The position numbers were made by a program, and so were the translations under genes. The notes under the pieces were generated by a model. The model saw only the letters and a program-made list of their open reading frames with translations, had not been told where the DNA came from and made no database searches. A stretch of DNA of 64,000 nt. Origin: Symsagittifera roscoffensis (Eukaryota; Xenacoelomorpha; Acoela; Convolutidae). Every line of letters starts with the position of its first letter. The first letter of the stretch is position 1. Positions 33,801-46,100 of the stretch are shown here, one piece after another. The stretch covers positions 13,618,743 to 13,682,742 of the forward strand of contig NC_087065.1 of assembly GCF_963678635.1 (NCBI RefSeq). The letters run 5' to 3'.

Positions 33801-34102
33801 TAGGAAAACCCCATCTATTGTAAGCTTTATATTTTTCTATTTTCTTGAGTCGTAGTATTAAATGCTTTAAAAAATTTAAAACTATGTTTCAAATTTGTTT
33901 GTATTAATTTGTTGCAACATGCAGTAGAAGTGAGGCAGTACCTGACTGTAGACCATGAGGTCTTTCCACTTGCTGCTGTGTGGCTTGTTGCGCATGTATG
34001 GCACCAGCCATCTGTAGGTGAATATCTCGAACAGCAGACAGATCACTGCGAATATCACCCCACAGCTGAAGAAGAAGAACAGCCCCATCGCGTGGTTCAG
34101 AC
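30838..34102 (-). CDS. Receptor exons 14-18: M4 and cytoplasmic tail
   Basis: Exon 33942-34102 encodes M4 (about 727-747) and the start of the tail. Exon 33351-33635 opens with RLHRAVN, as in GluN3 SQRLHRALN, then a Lys-rich helix and a Gly/Pro/His/Ser-rich stretch with Cys-Ser-Cys. Exon 32829-32905 is short. Exon 31625-31917 has poly-Gln (CAA runs at about 31,660-31,690). The last exon, 30838-31376, is Ser/Pro/Asn-rich, with 'SILKKRNP' and a C-terminal helix. The C-terminus ends Met-Gly-Pro-Gly, not a classical PDZ ligand. Confidence 0.85.
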
Positions 34103-37100
34103 CTGAAAAACCACAGAAAAACTCATTGAGTGTCATTCGCTTGAAGTCCAATGAGGTAAATTTCAAATTTTAGAGGGCAAATTGCAATCGACTGTTGCGC
34201 GAGATGAAAATTCAGGGGTATAGATTTTCAAAATAATTTTTGTAAAAAATTTCTGAACTTGTCAAAAAACAGGCGAAAAATTGCTGGGTATAAGATAACG
34301 CAAATGGGCAAACCACTTCAAAAATAATGAGCGCGCACTAGTCTTTCTTAAATAAATTGTTTCTTTTTTGATATAACCAAAAAGTCAAAGTTTTAAGTTG
34401 CATTTATGTTCCCTTCGGCTGCCTTACTGTCAAAGATGACGCCCTTAGTTAAATTTTATGTAAAGGACTATCTGTTTATCATTTTACAACTCAAAACTTT
34501 TTTTAAAAAACATGATGTTTGAAAAAAAAATTCAACCGTCTTGCAAAAGATGTCCAAGAACTTTGTAAATGCAATATCTATGCCTAGAAAGGCTGCATGG
34601 CCTTTCATTAATCCTCCGCGAATCAAAGGAACACAAATAATTATTATTAATATCTAATTAGCATGTGAAACGCATTGAATAACTGACCTAGCCCCTCTTG
34701 TTTGTTCCTGGTCGGTTTGAAACACCCTTTTGACCCAGCCCCTCGAAACCACTTCTCCGTCAACTCTTCCATAAACGTCCCACTGGTGTAGTTCTGAATC
34801 AGAGTGGATATAGCTTTGTTCAGGTGACTCCCCTTGGGTAGTCCAATCCCGTAACCCTCCCCTCCGAAGGGAGCCCCGACAGTTAGGAGTCGACAGTCCG
34901 AATCGGTCGCTACTTCGTATGTGATAATTGGGCTGTCGTAGATGAAGGCCTGAATTAGGTCGCTCCTGAAACAGTCAAAGTTGTTCTGGAATTACTTTTT
35001 AGGAAGAAATCAGGGGCAAATTTAGGGGGGGGAGAGGTTGGGTGAGGACACCTTTTCTCAGGGGTTCGACCCCCTACGGACCCAAAGTTTCCGCACTTTG
35101 TACTATTTTGAGATATACATTTTTGGCTCGCGGACCCTAAATTTTTTCTAAAGGCGCCTTAGGCGGCAATATTTACTAATCTTTAAAGGGAAGCTCGCGC
35201 CAAAATTTGATCAAAGATTTCCAAAAAGTGCCTAAAAACGCCTTTGTTGGCCTGTTTTTTTTTCGAATATTTGCCTGCGGCGCAGAAAATTTTTACCAAA
35301 ACAGGTTCTTTTTACTGCTCTGGGAATGCTCGGAAAATCAAATTAGTCAACCTAAAAAAAGGTCGGCGAAATTAAAAAAAAATTTTGAAGAAATTTTAAT
35401 TATTTTTCAGTTCTACATTGTGAAGTGCCAGAAAACTGATTTAAAATTTGAACGCCAATGTGCACTTATTTTGGGAGATAGAGAGGGGAGGGGCAAAAAA
35501 AACTTTCTTAAGCGTTTTTAGAGCTGGTATAATCTAGTAATGCTAGCCTCTCAGTAGCAAAATAAAAATTGAGACGAAGCATTTTTCTTATTTTAGTCTG
35601 GCATTTTTTTTTATTTCAGTGAAGAGAGGTTTTCCAATTAGGAAGCATGATATTGACAAATATCCCGTATCTATTTAAAAATAGTCATTCACAGACTAGA
35701 ATTGACAGCAAGTGTGGGCGGCAGGCTTAGAAAAAAGAAAAAGAGCAAGAGGAAGACATTATTTATTAATAAAGGAGACTTTGAAAGTGAGGTTTCATTG
35801 ATTAAGACGCGATAAGAAAGGGAATAAAATGAAAAAATGTACTATGTTGGGTTAAGCATGGCGTCTGTTAATATCAAAAGATTGGATTTTCCAAGGAAAA
35901 TTTTTTTGATCATTATGAAGCATAAAATTTTTGCACAATTTGATACCATTATTAGAAAAGCCCACGAAAAAATAGCGAGTTAGAACTATAATGAGCGATT
36001 CATGGCTTAATAAGTACGAATATTGAGAGCAACTAAAAAAACACACAATTAAATTAAAAGTCAAGACAAAAAGAACAGAAAGAAAAATCTGTATTCTAAA
36101 TAAGAGCTTATTTGAATAATTTTGTGTATATTTTGAAATTGTTCATAAATTTTTTTCTATCAAATTCAACGAAATTTTTTAAAAACTTAATCAAAAGACT
36201 ATTTAGAAGAATAAATAGACATTAGCGCTTTAAAAAATCTATTAGCGAGACAAAAACTTGAATAACCCCCAACTACAGCACCAACGTATCCATATATTGT
36301 GAGGGGTAAAATGATTTTGCTGCTTAAATTTTGCTAGCATTTTTCTAAAAGTTCTTAACTTTGCAATATTTCAACTTAAATTATTTCTGTTTCATATTTT
36401 TAAAGATTGGGCAACTTGAGCCGGCTTTTTTTTAAATATTGACAAATCCGCACACAGAAAACTCGCCAAGCACAGTTCAGCCACAGACAAACTCTTGTAT
36501 TACTCGGCACTTGAGTTCATTTTTAGCCGAACAATTTGGGATTAAATTGTCTCTATTTTTTGGCTGAATTGTGCGAAGTTCAAATCGGCCGAATCTTTGC
36601 CGAGTTGTCAGGATGCTTTCCAATTTCCAGCCATTTTTCTGACCAATTTGTTTTATCGAAAAGAGGCATTCAAAATGTTACATATTTGACGATAACGATT
36701 GAACATTCTAGCATGACATTAACATAAATCCAGATCAATTTGAAAAATGCCATTCACATGCTGATAAATAGACGACAAGTGTGTAAATGTGAGACAAGAA
36801 GAAAAGAAAAAGAATCAGAAAATACATGTTTTATTAATAACTGACACTATGAACACGGACGTTTTCTCGATAAAGACACCATCGGAAAAAAATCAACATT
36901 TTTTTTACGCCAGAACGAGTTTGGCATAAAATAGTAAAAACAAATGATTTTTTTTTTCAAAAATTATCAGAGTAAATCAGATTTTTTTTTGCAAAACAGC
37001 GTACCATTAAAATAATTTACCGGTATTTTCAAAATAAAAATCAGACCTGCAAAATACGGGTGTTTCAAAATTGCTTTAAAGGAAATTTGGAACATTTAAG

Positions 37101-40100
37101 GCAAGATATGTTTTAACTGAAGCGTAGCTTAAGCGGCAAAAATTTGGCTCAAAGCATTTTGATTTAGGTTGCGGAACAAGGCTAAATGGTCCCAATAACG
37201 CTTTCAAGGGGAGAAATTTTCACGTTTGTTTCTATTATAGCGTTAGCGTTAGATTGCTGGGTATTTACCAATAACAATTTTTGAAACAGATGACAACAAT
37301 AATTTTTTTTCATTTGAATTTTCTATAGTATCGTTTTTTTTTTTTACAAAAATTGCTCCTTATACTCTAAGAGACAACCAAACCATTCAAAATTTTGTCT
37401 CCTCACGAGCAATTTTGTATTACTTTAAATCCCACGGTTGTTCATTATATTCGCACAAACTTTACATTACCTTTATTACTACTGATGAAAACATTTATGT
37501 TTCATTTATATTAATGAGACTAAAGAATAGCAAAAAAATTATATCAATTTTGAGACTTTGAAAATCGGCCGGAAATTTTTACGCTGGGGAATCAAAATCT
37601 GGAATTTGAACAAAAAAATTGAGAAATCGTTGATAAACTCGGATAGAAGATGGCGCGTTTTTCATTGCTCCGACTTCCGGAGAAAATGATAAGACATTCT
37701 ACATGGCGTAACCTTTTTTCCAGAAAACCTCAAATTTTTGAATTAACAGTTATTGCTGGAATTTTGTATAGTCCGGAAGATTTCAATACTTTGAGCTCAA
37801 AATTAAGAGTTTTTTTTGCTTGTATCTCTTATGTACAGTTGTTGAAGATCTATTAGTTCATAGCGTAAGCAGCGAATTTATACGTTTCTCAAATCACTTG
37901 AACTTGAATCGAGGTAAAATAATGATCCAAGAAGTGGTTGTTAGACGCTGCATTTATCATTTTGTTTTTGTTCCGACTTTCGATACGAAAGTAACGGAAT
38001 ATTTGTGCTCGGGTGGGTTTTTTTTTTCTTCAGACAAATTTCGACTTTTTAACTAGCCATTTTTGACGGAATTTTCTTATATCACTCGAAAGGTATTGTT
38101 GTACTGAGCTTAAATTTGAAAAGATATTTCACCTGTGATCATTTTTCGTTAAGTTATGAGGGTTTAAAGACTGCCATTTTGGCCATTTTGACCAATTTGG
38201 GACAATTAACGCGCGATATAATTCGCGCTATTAACGCGTAAGCGGAGATTTAATCCGTCTTATAAATCGTTCCAAATTGGTTGAACGAAGCTTATTTGCC
38301 ATAATTGATTTGAGGAACGAAATCTATCTTTTTGTACTTTATATGGCGTGTGGGGGGATGATTTTCATTAAAAAATTTCAAACTTTAGAAAAAAAATTTC
38401 ATTTTTATTTATTTCAATTAAACTTTTAATGTTATTACTGCTGCTCCATAAACCTTAAAAGGCAGTCGGAACATTCAGGGCTTCGCCCTGATACGAGCAG
38501 TCTTGTTGACATTGCGTGTGGTGGAATGTTTTTCTGTTTTTAAAAAAAGTAATTGTCACCATTTTTTGTCAAATATTAAATTAGAAACGCTTCAAGGGGC
38601 CGTCAAAAGATACAGGGCTTTGCCTTTATACGAGTCTTCTTGATTAGATTGCCTCCTGATTTACTTGAAAGAAATCATTATAGACATTTTAGTTCATTAG
38701 AAGTTCTAACTAATTCAAAAAAATTCCTTTCATTTTGCTTTTATTTCGAAAAGCAGGTTAAAATTATCATTGCTCCGATTTTCACAGAAACAGAGAAATA
38801 TTTAAGCGATCGCTGGTTTCTTCTGATACTCAGACCAATTTTACAAAAACTGTTTTGGCATCTTGGGAATTGAGCCTAGAGTTTTTGGATCCTCAGGCAG
38901 TTCTGCAAACAATAGCCTGACTCCGATTAGAAACTTCTCAGTTAATCAATACAAGCTTGAAATTGCGATTTTTTTATGCGGGCAAATTTTATCGGCACTG
39001 ATAATCGTTGCAAATCATTTTGACAGCAAACTGAATTGGTCATATTAGTTCCGTATACGACTCAAAATTTAGCACGTAATGTTCAATATTGACAGTTCAA
39101 AATATATAATTTACCAAAATTATCTTTACAAAAAGTATTCGAGAACAGTTAAAGAGCAGTCGGAAGATTCAGGATTTTTCCGTGATATGCGATTATTCTT
39201 GTTTCATATAGCGCGGAAAAAGAACTTGCACAACATCATTTTATTTTTGTCAATTTGATTTGGTAGCGCTGTTTGGAAAAAGTATCGGGCCATTTAATCT
39301 TTTCATATATTTGACGTCACTCGCAGCAGTTGAGCGTGTGGAGAAAAAAGGAAATGTCCCGTAAACCGCAAAAAAAAATCCTTGTGACGTTCGAAGAAAA
39401 GACCCCAATTTTTTTTTGTTCTAACAGGAAAATTTTACACATAAATTACTTTCTAGCCCTTTAAGTCAGGAAGTGATTGCGCAATTAACGCCGCCTACTT
39501 AGTCGTTTAACAAAAGAGTTTGGTACTAGGAGAGCAAGAGAAAATGAGATTGACAAACCATTTTTTGATTTACTCAGAAACGAATCCCGTCGCTTAAATT
39601 CAAAATCGAATCTGAGACTATAAGGGAAATGTTTGTGTAGTGACGTGGTCTTATAGTCATGCAGAGATAGTATTTAGATTGCTTAGATCTCGGTCTTTTT
39701 TCAGCAAAAATGTATGAAAAAATAGTGCTGTCTCGGGGCAAAAAATGCACTTTTGCTTCTGGCTTCTGGGCGCTACTACCCCCTCCCCCAGAAAGAATTG
39801 GAAATTAATTTTAGGGTGATTTGGCCAAAAATCGTCGTCCTAAAACAGATCCAAACGGGGTACCCTTTGGGTAGCGAAGGGGTCAAACTCTGAGATAGGA
39901 ACACGTTGACTTCTCTGCCCCCGCCCCGCTCCCAACCCCAATTCTTCACTGGAAGTTTTTTTTTTAAAAGTAGGTGTAAACTTTTGTGCATACTTACTTA
40001 ACGCTTGCAATGCTACTCTCGATGGAGTCTGTGTTGAAGTCCTTCATGAACTTGTGCATTCGGTCCCAATTAAGTTTGATGTAGTTGTCAGTGCTGCTCC

Positions 40101-43100
40101 CATTCACTGTCGCAAACTTGGTCATCCCGTCAGGAGTTTGGAACTGAAGCAGGATATCAGAGTGAGTTCAATTTAATAGAAAAAGTTAAATCCAGGAGTG
40201 TTTTTAGGAGGGGAGAGCTCAGGAACTAGTCAACATTAAATCCAAAATTTCAATTTTCGGTTCGATACTATTTCACGACATAACTTAAAGCAACCATTGA
40301 TCCGCGAAGAAAACGACCAACTAACCAACTTACAAATTGTTCAGCTCATTTTTTGGTAGCAGCCACTATCATTACAAGAAAAAATATTGAATGAAAACAT
40401 ATGATTTGTCTGTATTGTTTTAAATCAAGTTATTGCCTATTCGTCTGCCTAGGGGTGGATTTAGAAGGCGTCGAATCTGGGATTCGACCTACTGACAACT
40501 CGAAGGGTCTCCATTTAGGAACTATTTTACGGCAACCATTTTTGTCGATCAAACTTAATTTTTTTAAAAACCACCTAACTTTTTGGCAAGCCAGGGTCTT
40601 TGTAGGCTTAATATTTTCTTTATAGTTAAGGAGAGCTCGGAGACCTTTTTAGTCCCAAAAAAGTTGGAAAGAAATTTCGTCAAGAAATTTTATCCCTGCA
40701 TCCAAGCTAATTTTTGGTAAAATAGGAAATAATGTAGAAAGTTGGTTTTAACACAAGTTTTTTTTGTTGTAAAATTGAGTTAAAGTTTGTGCCATTTTTT
40801 CAAACTGGTCAATAGACTTACACGTGTTGCATGGACACTTCCATGCACTTTATGAAATTCACACGTTAATAAAAGATGTTTATGAATACTTGGAACCATA
40901 AGAGTGAAGTTCTCGAAGTCATGATGTCGCATGATTTAAGTACGATTTTGAAGAAAAAACATCTAATGCTGATAGAAATTTATTTGGTAGCAAACAACAT
41001 GCCACGAGGTCATTTAATTTTTATAAATGAAAATCTCTGACTTTACTTTTGGTTACAATTCAAAAATATGTTTTGACTCATTGTAACTGCCGATAATTAG
41101 GCCATAATTTTTTAATTGCAAGTTTTCCATCCAAGGGATGAAAATTGCTAATGATCACGGTTGTTTCGTACCTAACGCAAAATCGGCAGACATATAGGCG
41201 GTTTAGCTAATTAGCTTCAATGCATTAGCATGGAAAAGAAGATTTTTAAACATCAGTACACCCGTTCTCAGTCCACACTGAATATATAGCGATTGCCTTA
41301 AAAATAGCGATTGCCTTAAAGTAAAAGAATTATTGCTTAATTGTTACTAAAATTGCAATTTTCACATGTGAACTAGCCCTGAACCAGAGTTAAAAAATTG
41401 GAAAACTTTTAGCGATGAATTGCAATGATTTTTTTATCGTCGCATTACTCGCAAAAATCTCTGTTGAAATAGCACTGAATTAGCGATTTTCAGCGACGCA
41501 TTAGGGATAGACTTTGAGTATGTTTTCCTGAAGAAAAACTTCCAGAAAAAGTTTACAGCGATGGAATAAGCAAATGAGTCACTGAAGGAGTAGCTGGAAG
41601 ATAGTTTTTTTTACTGCAAATCTTAGTTTGTATGTGAAATAGAGATCTATGCGGTCCTGGGGAAAAAGTGAATTTTTTGAAATTTTTCGCGTATAATTAC
41701 AGGTAAAAAATATTTTTATAACAGTTTCGAAACAAAAACCTACGTTATTTTTGGTAATCTCTAGCAAAAAATGCTTTTGTATTCCTGCATTTTTTTGCTG
41801 GTGACTTGAAGTGTCTACTTTAGTTCTGGTCAATAATTATCTCCAAGTAAGATTTGAAAGCATATTTTTAAATTAAAAGTGTAGGAAATGAAACCACTAA
41901 AATCTAAGTGAAAGTGCAAAGTCGCCAATAAAACACTGCTGATTCATGGCCGGCAAAATAAGCTTTGCATCGAAGTAAACTTTTTATCGAAAAAACGTGA
42001 TAACAAAATTTTTTCATGCGATGTGAAACATTCTCAGTGAGAAAATTGGACTAATCAGTTTAAAACTGTGGGCTCAGATAAAGCTGGAAGTACCTGTTTG
42101 CTGGAACTACCTGTTTGACTCAAGTGTAGGAGTGGGGCAGTTGCTTAACACCCGTTTTTCGATTGAACTCAATGCCAGTTTTGCTATGTTCGTTTTCAAA
42201 AAACAATGAAATTCCCAAAAATTTGAAATTTTTGAATTTTTTATGAAGACATACAGGCTTTTCTGCAAAAAACAGCGTGTAATCGTTATGAAGGTAAAAA
42301 CCTGCAACATTATCTTTCAATTGATTTGTTAAAATCAGAATTACAGAAGCAGATTTATAAAAAAAGCTTCCAAAGACGATCAAAATCTCAAAATTTGATT
42401 TTTTGTCGCAGCAAATAGCTTCATTCATAGCAGTGTTAAAAAAATTTGGGCTTAGCGACTTCTGTAAAGAAGATTGACGGAAATTGTTTGTCCGATTGAA
42501 CCCATAGCTGTGAAGTCAATTAGCAGGGAAGGTTCCCATAATCAGTTTTTTTTCTCGGCTGAATCTTGGATTTGACAGGGTGTTCATTACTAAGAAAAAG
42601 AAAAATGCAAATAATACAAAAAAAGAATATTGAGAAATTGGACTTTTCCCCAAAAGCGTAACATTCTTCATCCAAATATAAGGGAGTCGCCACTTCGACA
42701 AAAAAAAAACTTATTTCAACCTGTTTTTTTGATTGCATCCTTAATCTTAGATTTGTTAGATTAGTTTCTGAGAGAAGATGAAAAGGTTTTCAAAAAACGG
42801 TCTTTTAAAATCATAAGATTGACTGTTCCGACTGCCATGTTTTTCCGCAGAAGTTAAGGCGTATCAATATATGCAGAAAAATTTCTAAAATCAGATTCTT
42901 TAATTGACCACTTCATTTTAAAACCAAAAATTCAAAAAACGTTGAAATATTTAACAAGTTGACTTTTTTGAAGGCTATAACATTGTTTTGTTTTTAAGAA
43001 ACCTTGTTTATTTAAGGCCTAACTCACTGGGTAAATTTTTTTTCCACAACCAGCTGGTTTGGTTATATCCTTTATATCAGATTTAGCAAGAGGGTGTCTC

Positions 43101-46100
43101 AGAGGCGTAACTCTTTGTGTAGGAAAGCTTCCACCACCATTTTGAAACTTTCGTTTGACATTACTGTTTTGCTACAAAAAATTGGGCAATTTCAATTGCG
43201 CCAGGGGGGTAATGACAGTCTTCGTTGTTCTCTCAATTGAACCTTTAATCCCAGATTTGTCAGGGAATTTTTTTTTAAAAAGCCATAAATATTCAAAAAT
43301 CGTTTAAAAAACCAAAATTTTGACTTTTCCGAGGACCACAACTATATTAATATAAAAACAATTACTAATAATTTTATGCAAAAAGTTTCATGAGGGAAAA
43401 TATTTTTTTCCTCGCAGGACCCCAGAGATCTCTAAAATCCATTAAAATCTAAGGTTTGCTGCAAAACCCTGTCTTCGACTGACTCATTTAGTGAAATTTT
43501 AGAACAAATGAGCTTAGCCGCTAGTGCAGATGAGCCTCTCACGATCCGTTTTTCAGATTAAACGAAAAATTCAAGATATGGCCGAAGAGTGTTTTTTGAG
43601 AAAATAAAAAATAGTATGGTTGAAACAAATTCACCACAGGTTTTTGAAGGCTGTATTAAGTTGGGCAAAATAAAAAGAGACAGAGTATGGTAGGAAAAGT
43701 TACAGAAACATATGGGAGAGGGTGGTCTGTCCATTGATACCACTTTTTTAAAATCGGTTATATAGTTTTCGAGAAAAAGTAAAGCGTCCAAAACTTAAAT
43801 CAAAATAACACAATCACATAAATTTTCCTAGTACCTATTTTTATGAAACAGATTTTTTGCTAAATTTAGCTATTTCGTACCTGCCAAGCGATTCGAAAAA
43901 AATTAGAGCGGATGAAGAAATCTGGTTTTATCAGAGCCGGGCTAAATTGAAAGGCCTTTAAAACCAAATGTTGAGCATTTGATAGAGTGTATCTCTGATC
44001 ACTTGCTCTTGGTCTGCGTAAAAATCATGCTGAAATTCGAACTAAATGTTGTCCAATATGGACATTGAAAACAAGCTTTTTGGAAAGTAAAAACCTGAGT
44101 TTGCTCTTACTTTTGTCCAGTAGTGTATATTAACTGGTTTTTACCGCTTTACCGTAAAATTGATATTTGTAACTGATTCAGTAGAAGTGCTAAGATTGTT
44201 TTAGTGGATGGGACTTACTATGGGCGAGTATATGTTTTCGACTTGTAAGTGTTGCATGATTCCGGCCATGAATGCGGCCAGGTTGGCTGTGTAGCTGGCG
44301 ATGAAGACGAAGGAGAAGCAGCCCCACACATTCACCAGCCATCTGGCACTCCAGCATTTGGGCGCCTTGGAGGGGAAGGTGTGACTGAACAACATACTCC
44401 ACGTGTGCACTGCAACGCAAACGAAAAGAATATTTAATCAGATTGTTTTCCGATAAAAAATTTTCCGATCATACAAAAGTTCAGCTTGATAGTCTGTGTT
44501 TTTAGCATCCTAACTTTTAAATACTGTTTAAAGCGATGATCATCTGCAGAGAAAAGTTGTTCTAAAAAGATTTATCGAGAAAACTTTAGACCAGTTTATG
44601 CCTTTATGCCTTTAGACAATTAATTGGTGGCGTGCTTAGTTGTTATATAATTTGAGGAGCACCCTCCACTGTTTTATATATATTTTAATTTAGAAGCCAA
44701 TTACTTCCGCATGAAATACTCTGAGAGGTATAAATATCGGCTCCACTGGAACTCACTATGATACTATCTGTAGGTCAGACTTGCAACTCTTCCACACAAT
44801 TAGCAAAAGTATCTGGAAATATTTAAATGTCCAAATAAACAACCGGTTGTTTCAATTCGACGCAGTATGTCAGGCAGAAGAAACTAAAGAAAGCTACAGG
44901 AGTCCGTATTTGACAGGCAATTCACACAGCTCAATGGATTCAGATCCGATGTTATCTTAGATTTCCAGGGCAGTGTCAAATCGGTCAAAAATATAGTTAA
45001 ATTAACAGGGCTAGTTTTTGACTAGTTTAACATTTAAATTAGAGAGGCGATAACTGCAGATAGCTACATTTTGAAATAAAATCGAAAAATTAAAATTCTA
45101 TTGCATTCAAGGGCGAATTTAGGGGTGAGGGTGAGGGTGGGGGTGGTGGCGTACGCCCTCTCCTCAGGGATTCGATAACCTGCCCACTCAAAGGGTGTCC
45201 CCTTTGAACTATTTTGAGATATCCATTTTTGTCTGATGAACCTTTAAAAATTTTCCAAAAAGTGCAAAAAAACGCCTTTTTTTTGCTAGTTTTTCAAAAA
45301 TTTGCCTGCGGCGCAGAAAAATTGGCCAAAACAGGGACTTTTTATTAATTTGGTCGACCTAAAGAAAAGCTCGACAAAAGTTTTGAAATTTTTTTTAAAA
45401 CTTGTCCCCCCCCTCGAGAGAAATCCTAGATCCGCCCCTGACTGCATCGGTGAGAATTCTTCCGACTTTGGAAAAAAAATGATAAAATATTTGTATTTGC
45501 ATGTTTTTTTCGAGAGAAATTTTGACATTTTAACAGGCAATGTTTTACAGAAGTTTTCACCTGCTATCATTTTTCGAAAAAACACCTGGTTTTGAAAACA
45601 CCTGGCCAAATGGAGCCAGCTAATTGATGCAAATTTTTCCTTAATAAACGCAGAAATGGTCACTTTGTGCCTGAAGTTGCGTGTAGAGGAATATATGAAC
45701 AATTGAAAAAAGTTCAAAAAACCAAAAATAATGAAACAACTATAATTTAATTGAAACATTAAAGGATATTCATCAATTTGAAACAAGCAGCCTTGAAATT
45801 AAAAGTCGGTTGTTTTGGATGTTGGCTCTTTCCAACGCATAGATTTTTGCTGATATCAGATTTTGTAAAAGTCATTTGAAACAAATTTTGCTGTTATAAA
45901 TCAAGCTAAACAATGACAGTGTCATTCAGTGAAAAAATTTTTAACAAATTTTTATGCAAATTGCCGTATAAACAATTTTCTGGCTTTTTTAGAATGTAAA
46001 AATGCTAGTCATCTAAAACTGAGGAAGAGGAATTTGTCGCTCCCTTCTTTTAAAAGCTTAATTAAATGGACCACTACACGAAATGGAAAACTCTAAGAGC

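Larger units (their letters stand above)
34966..39997. other. Receptor intron 12 (about 5 kb) filled with repeats
   Basis: It contains a hAT-type MITE fragment starting at 35,011, and two related stretches near 35,690-35,830 and 36,760-36,900 (shared 'ACAAGTGTG', 'TTTATTAATAA', 'TTGATxAAGAC'). A palindromic-end element (37,969-38,510) with two further isolated ends (38,596 and 39,155) follows, then an inverted hAT-type fragment (about 39,765-39,960). The plus-strand frame at 38,640-39,048 is compositional. Confidence 0.55.
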
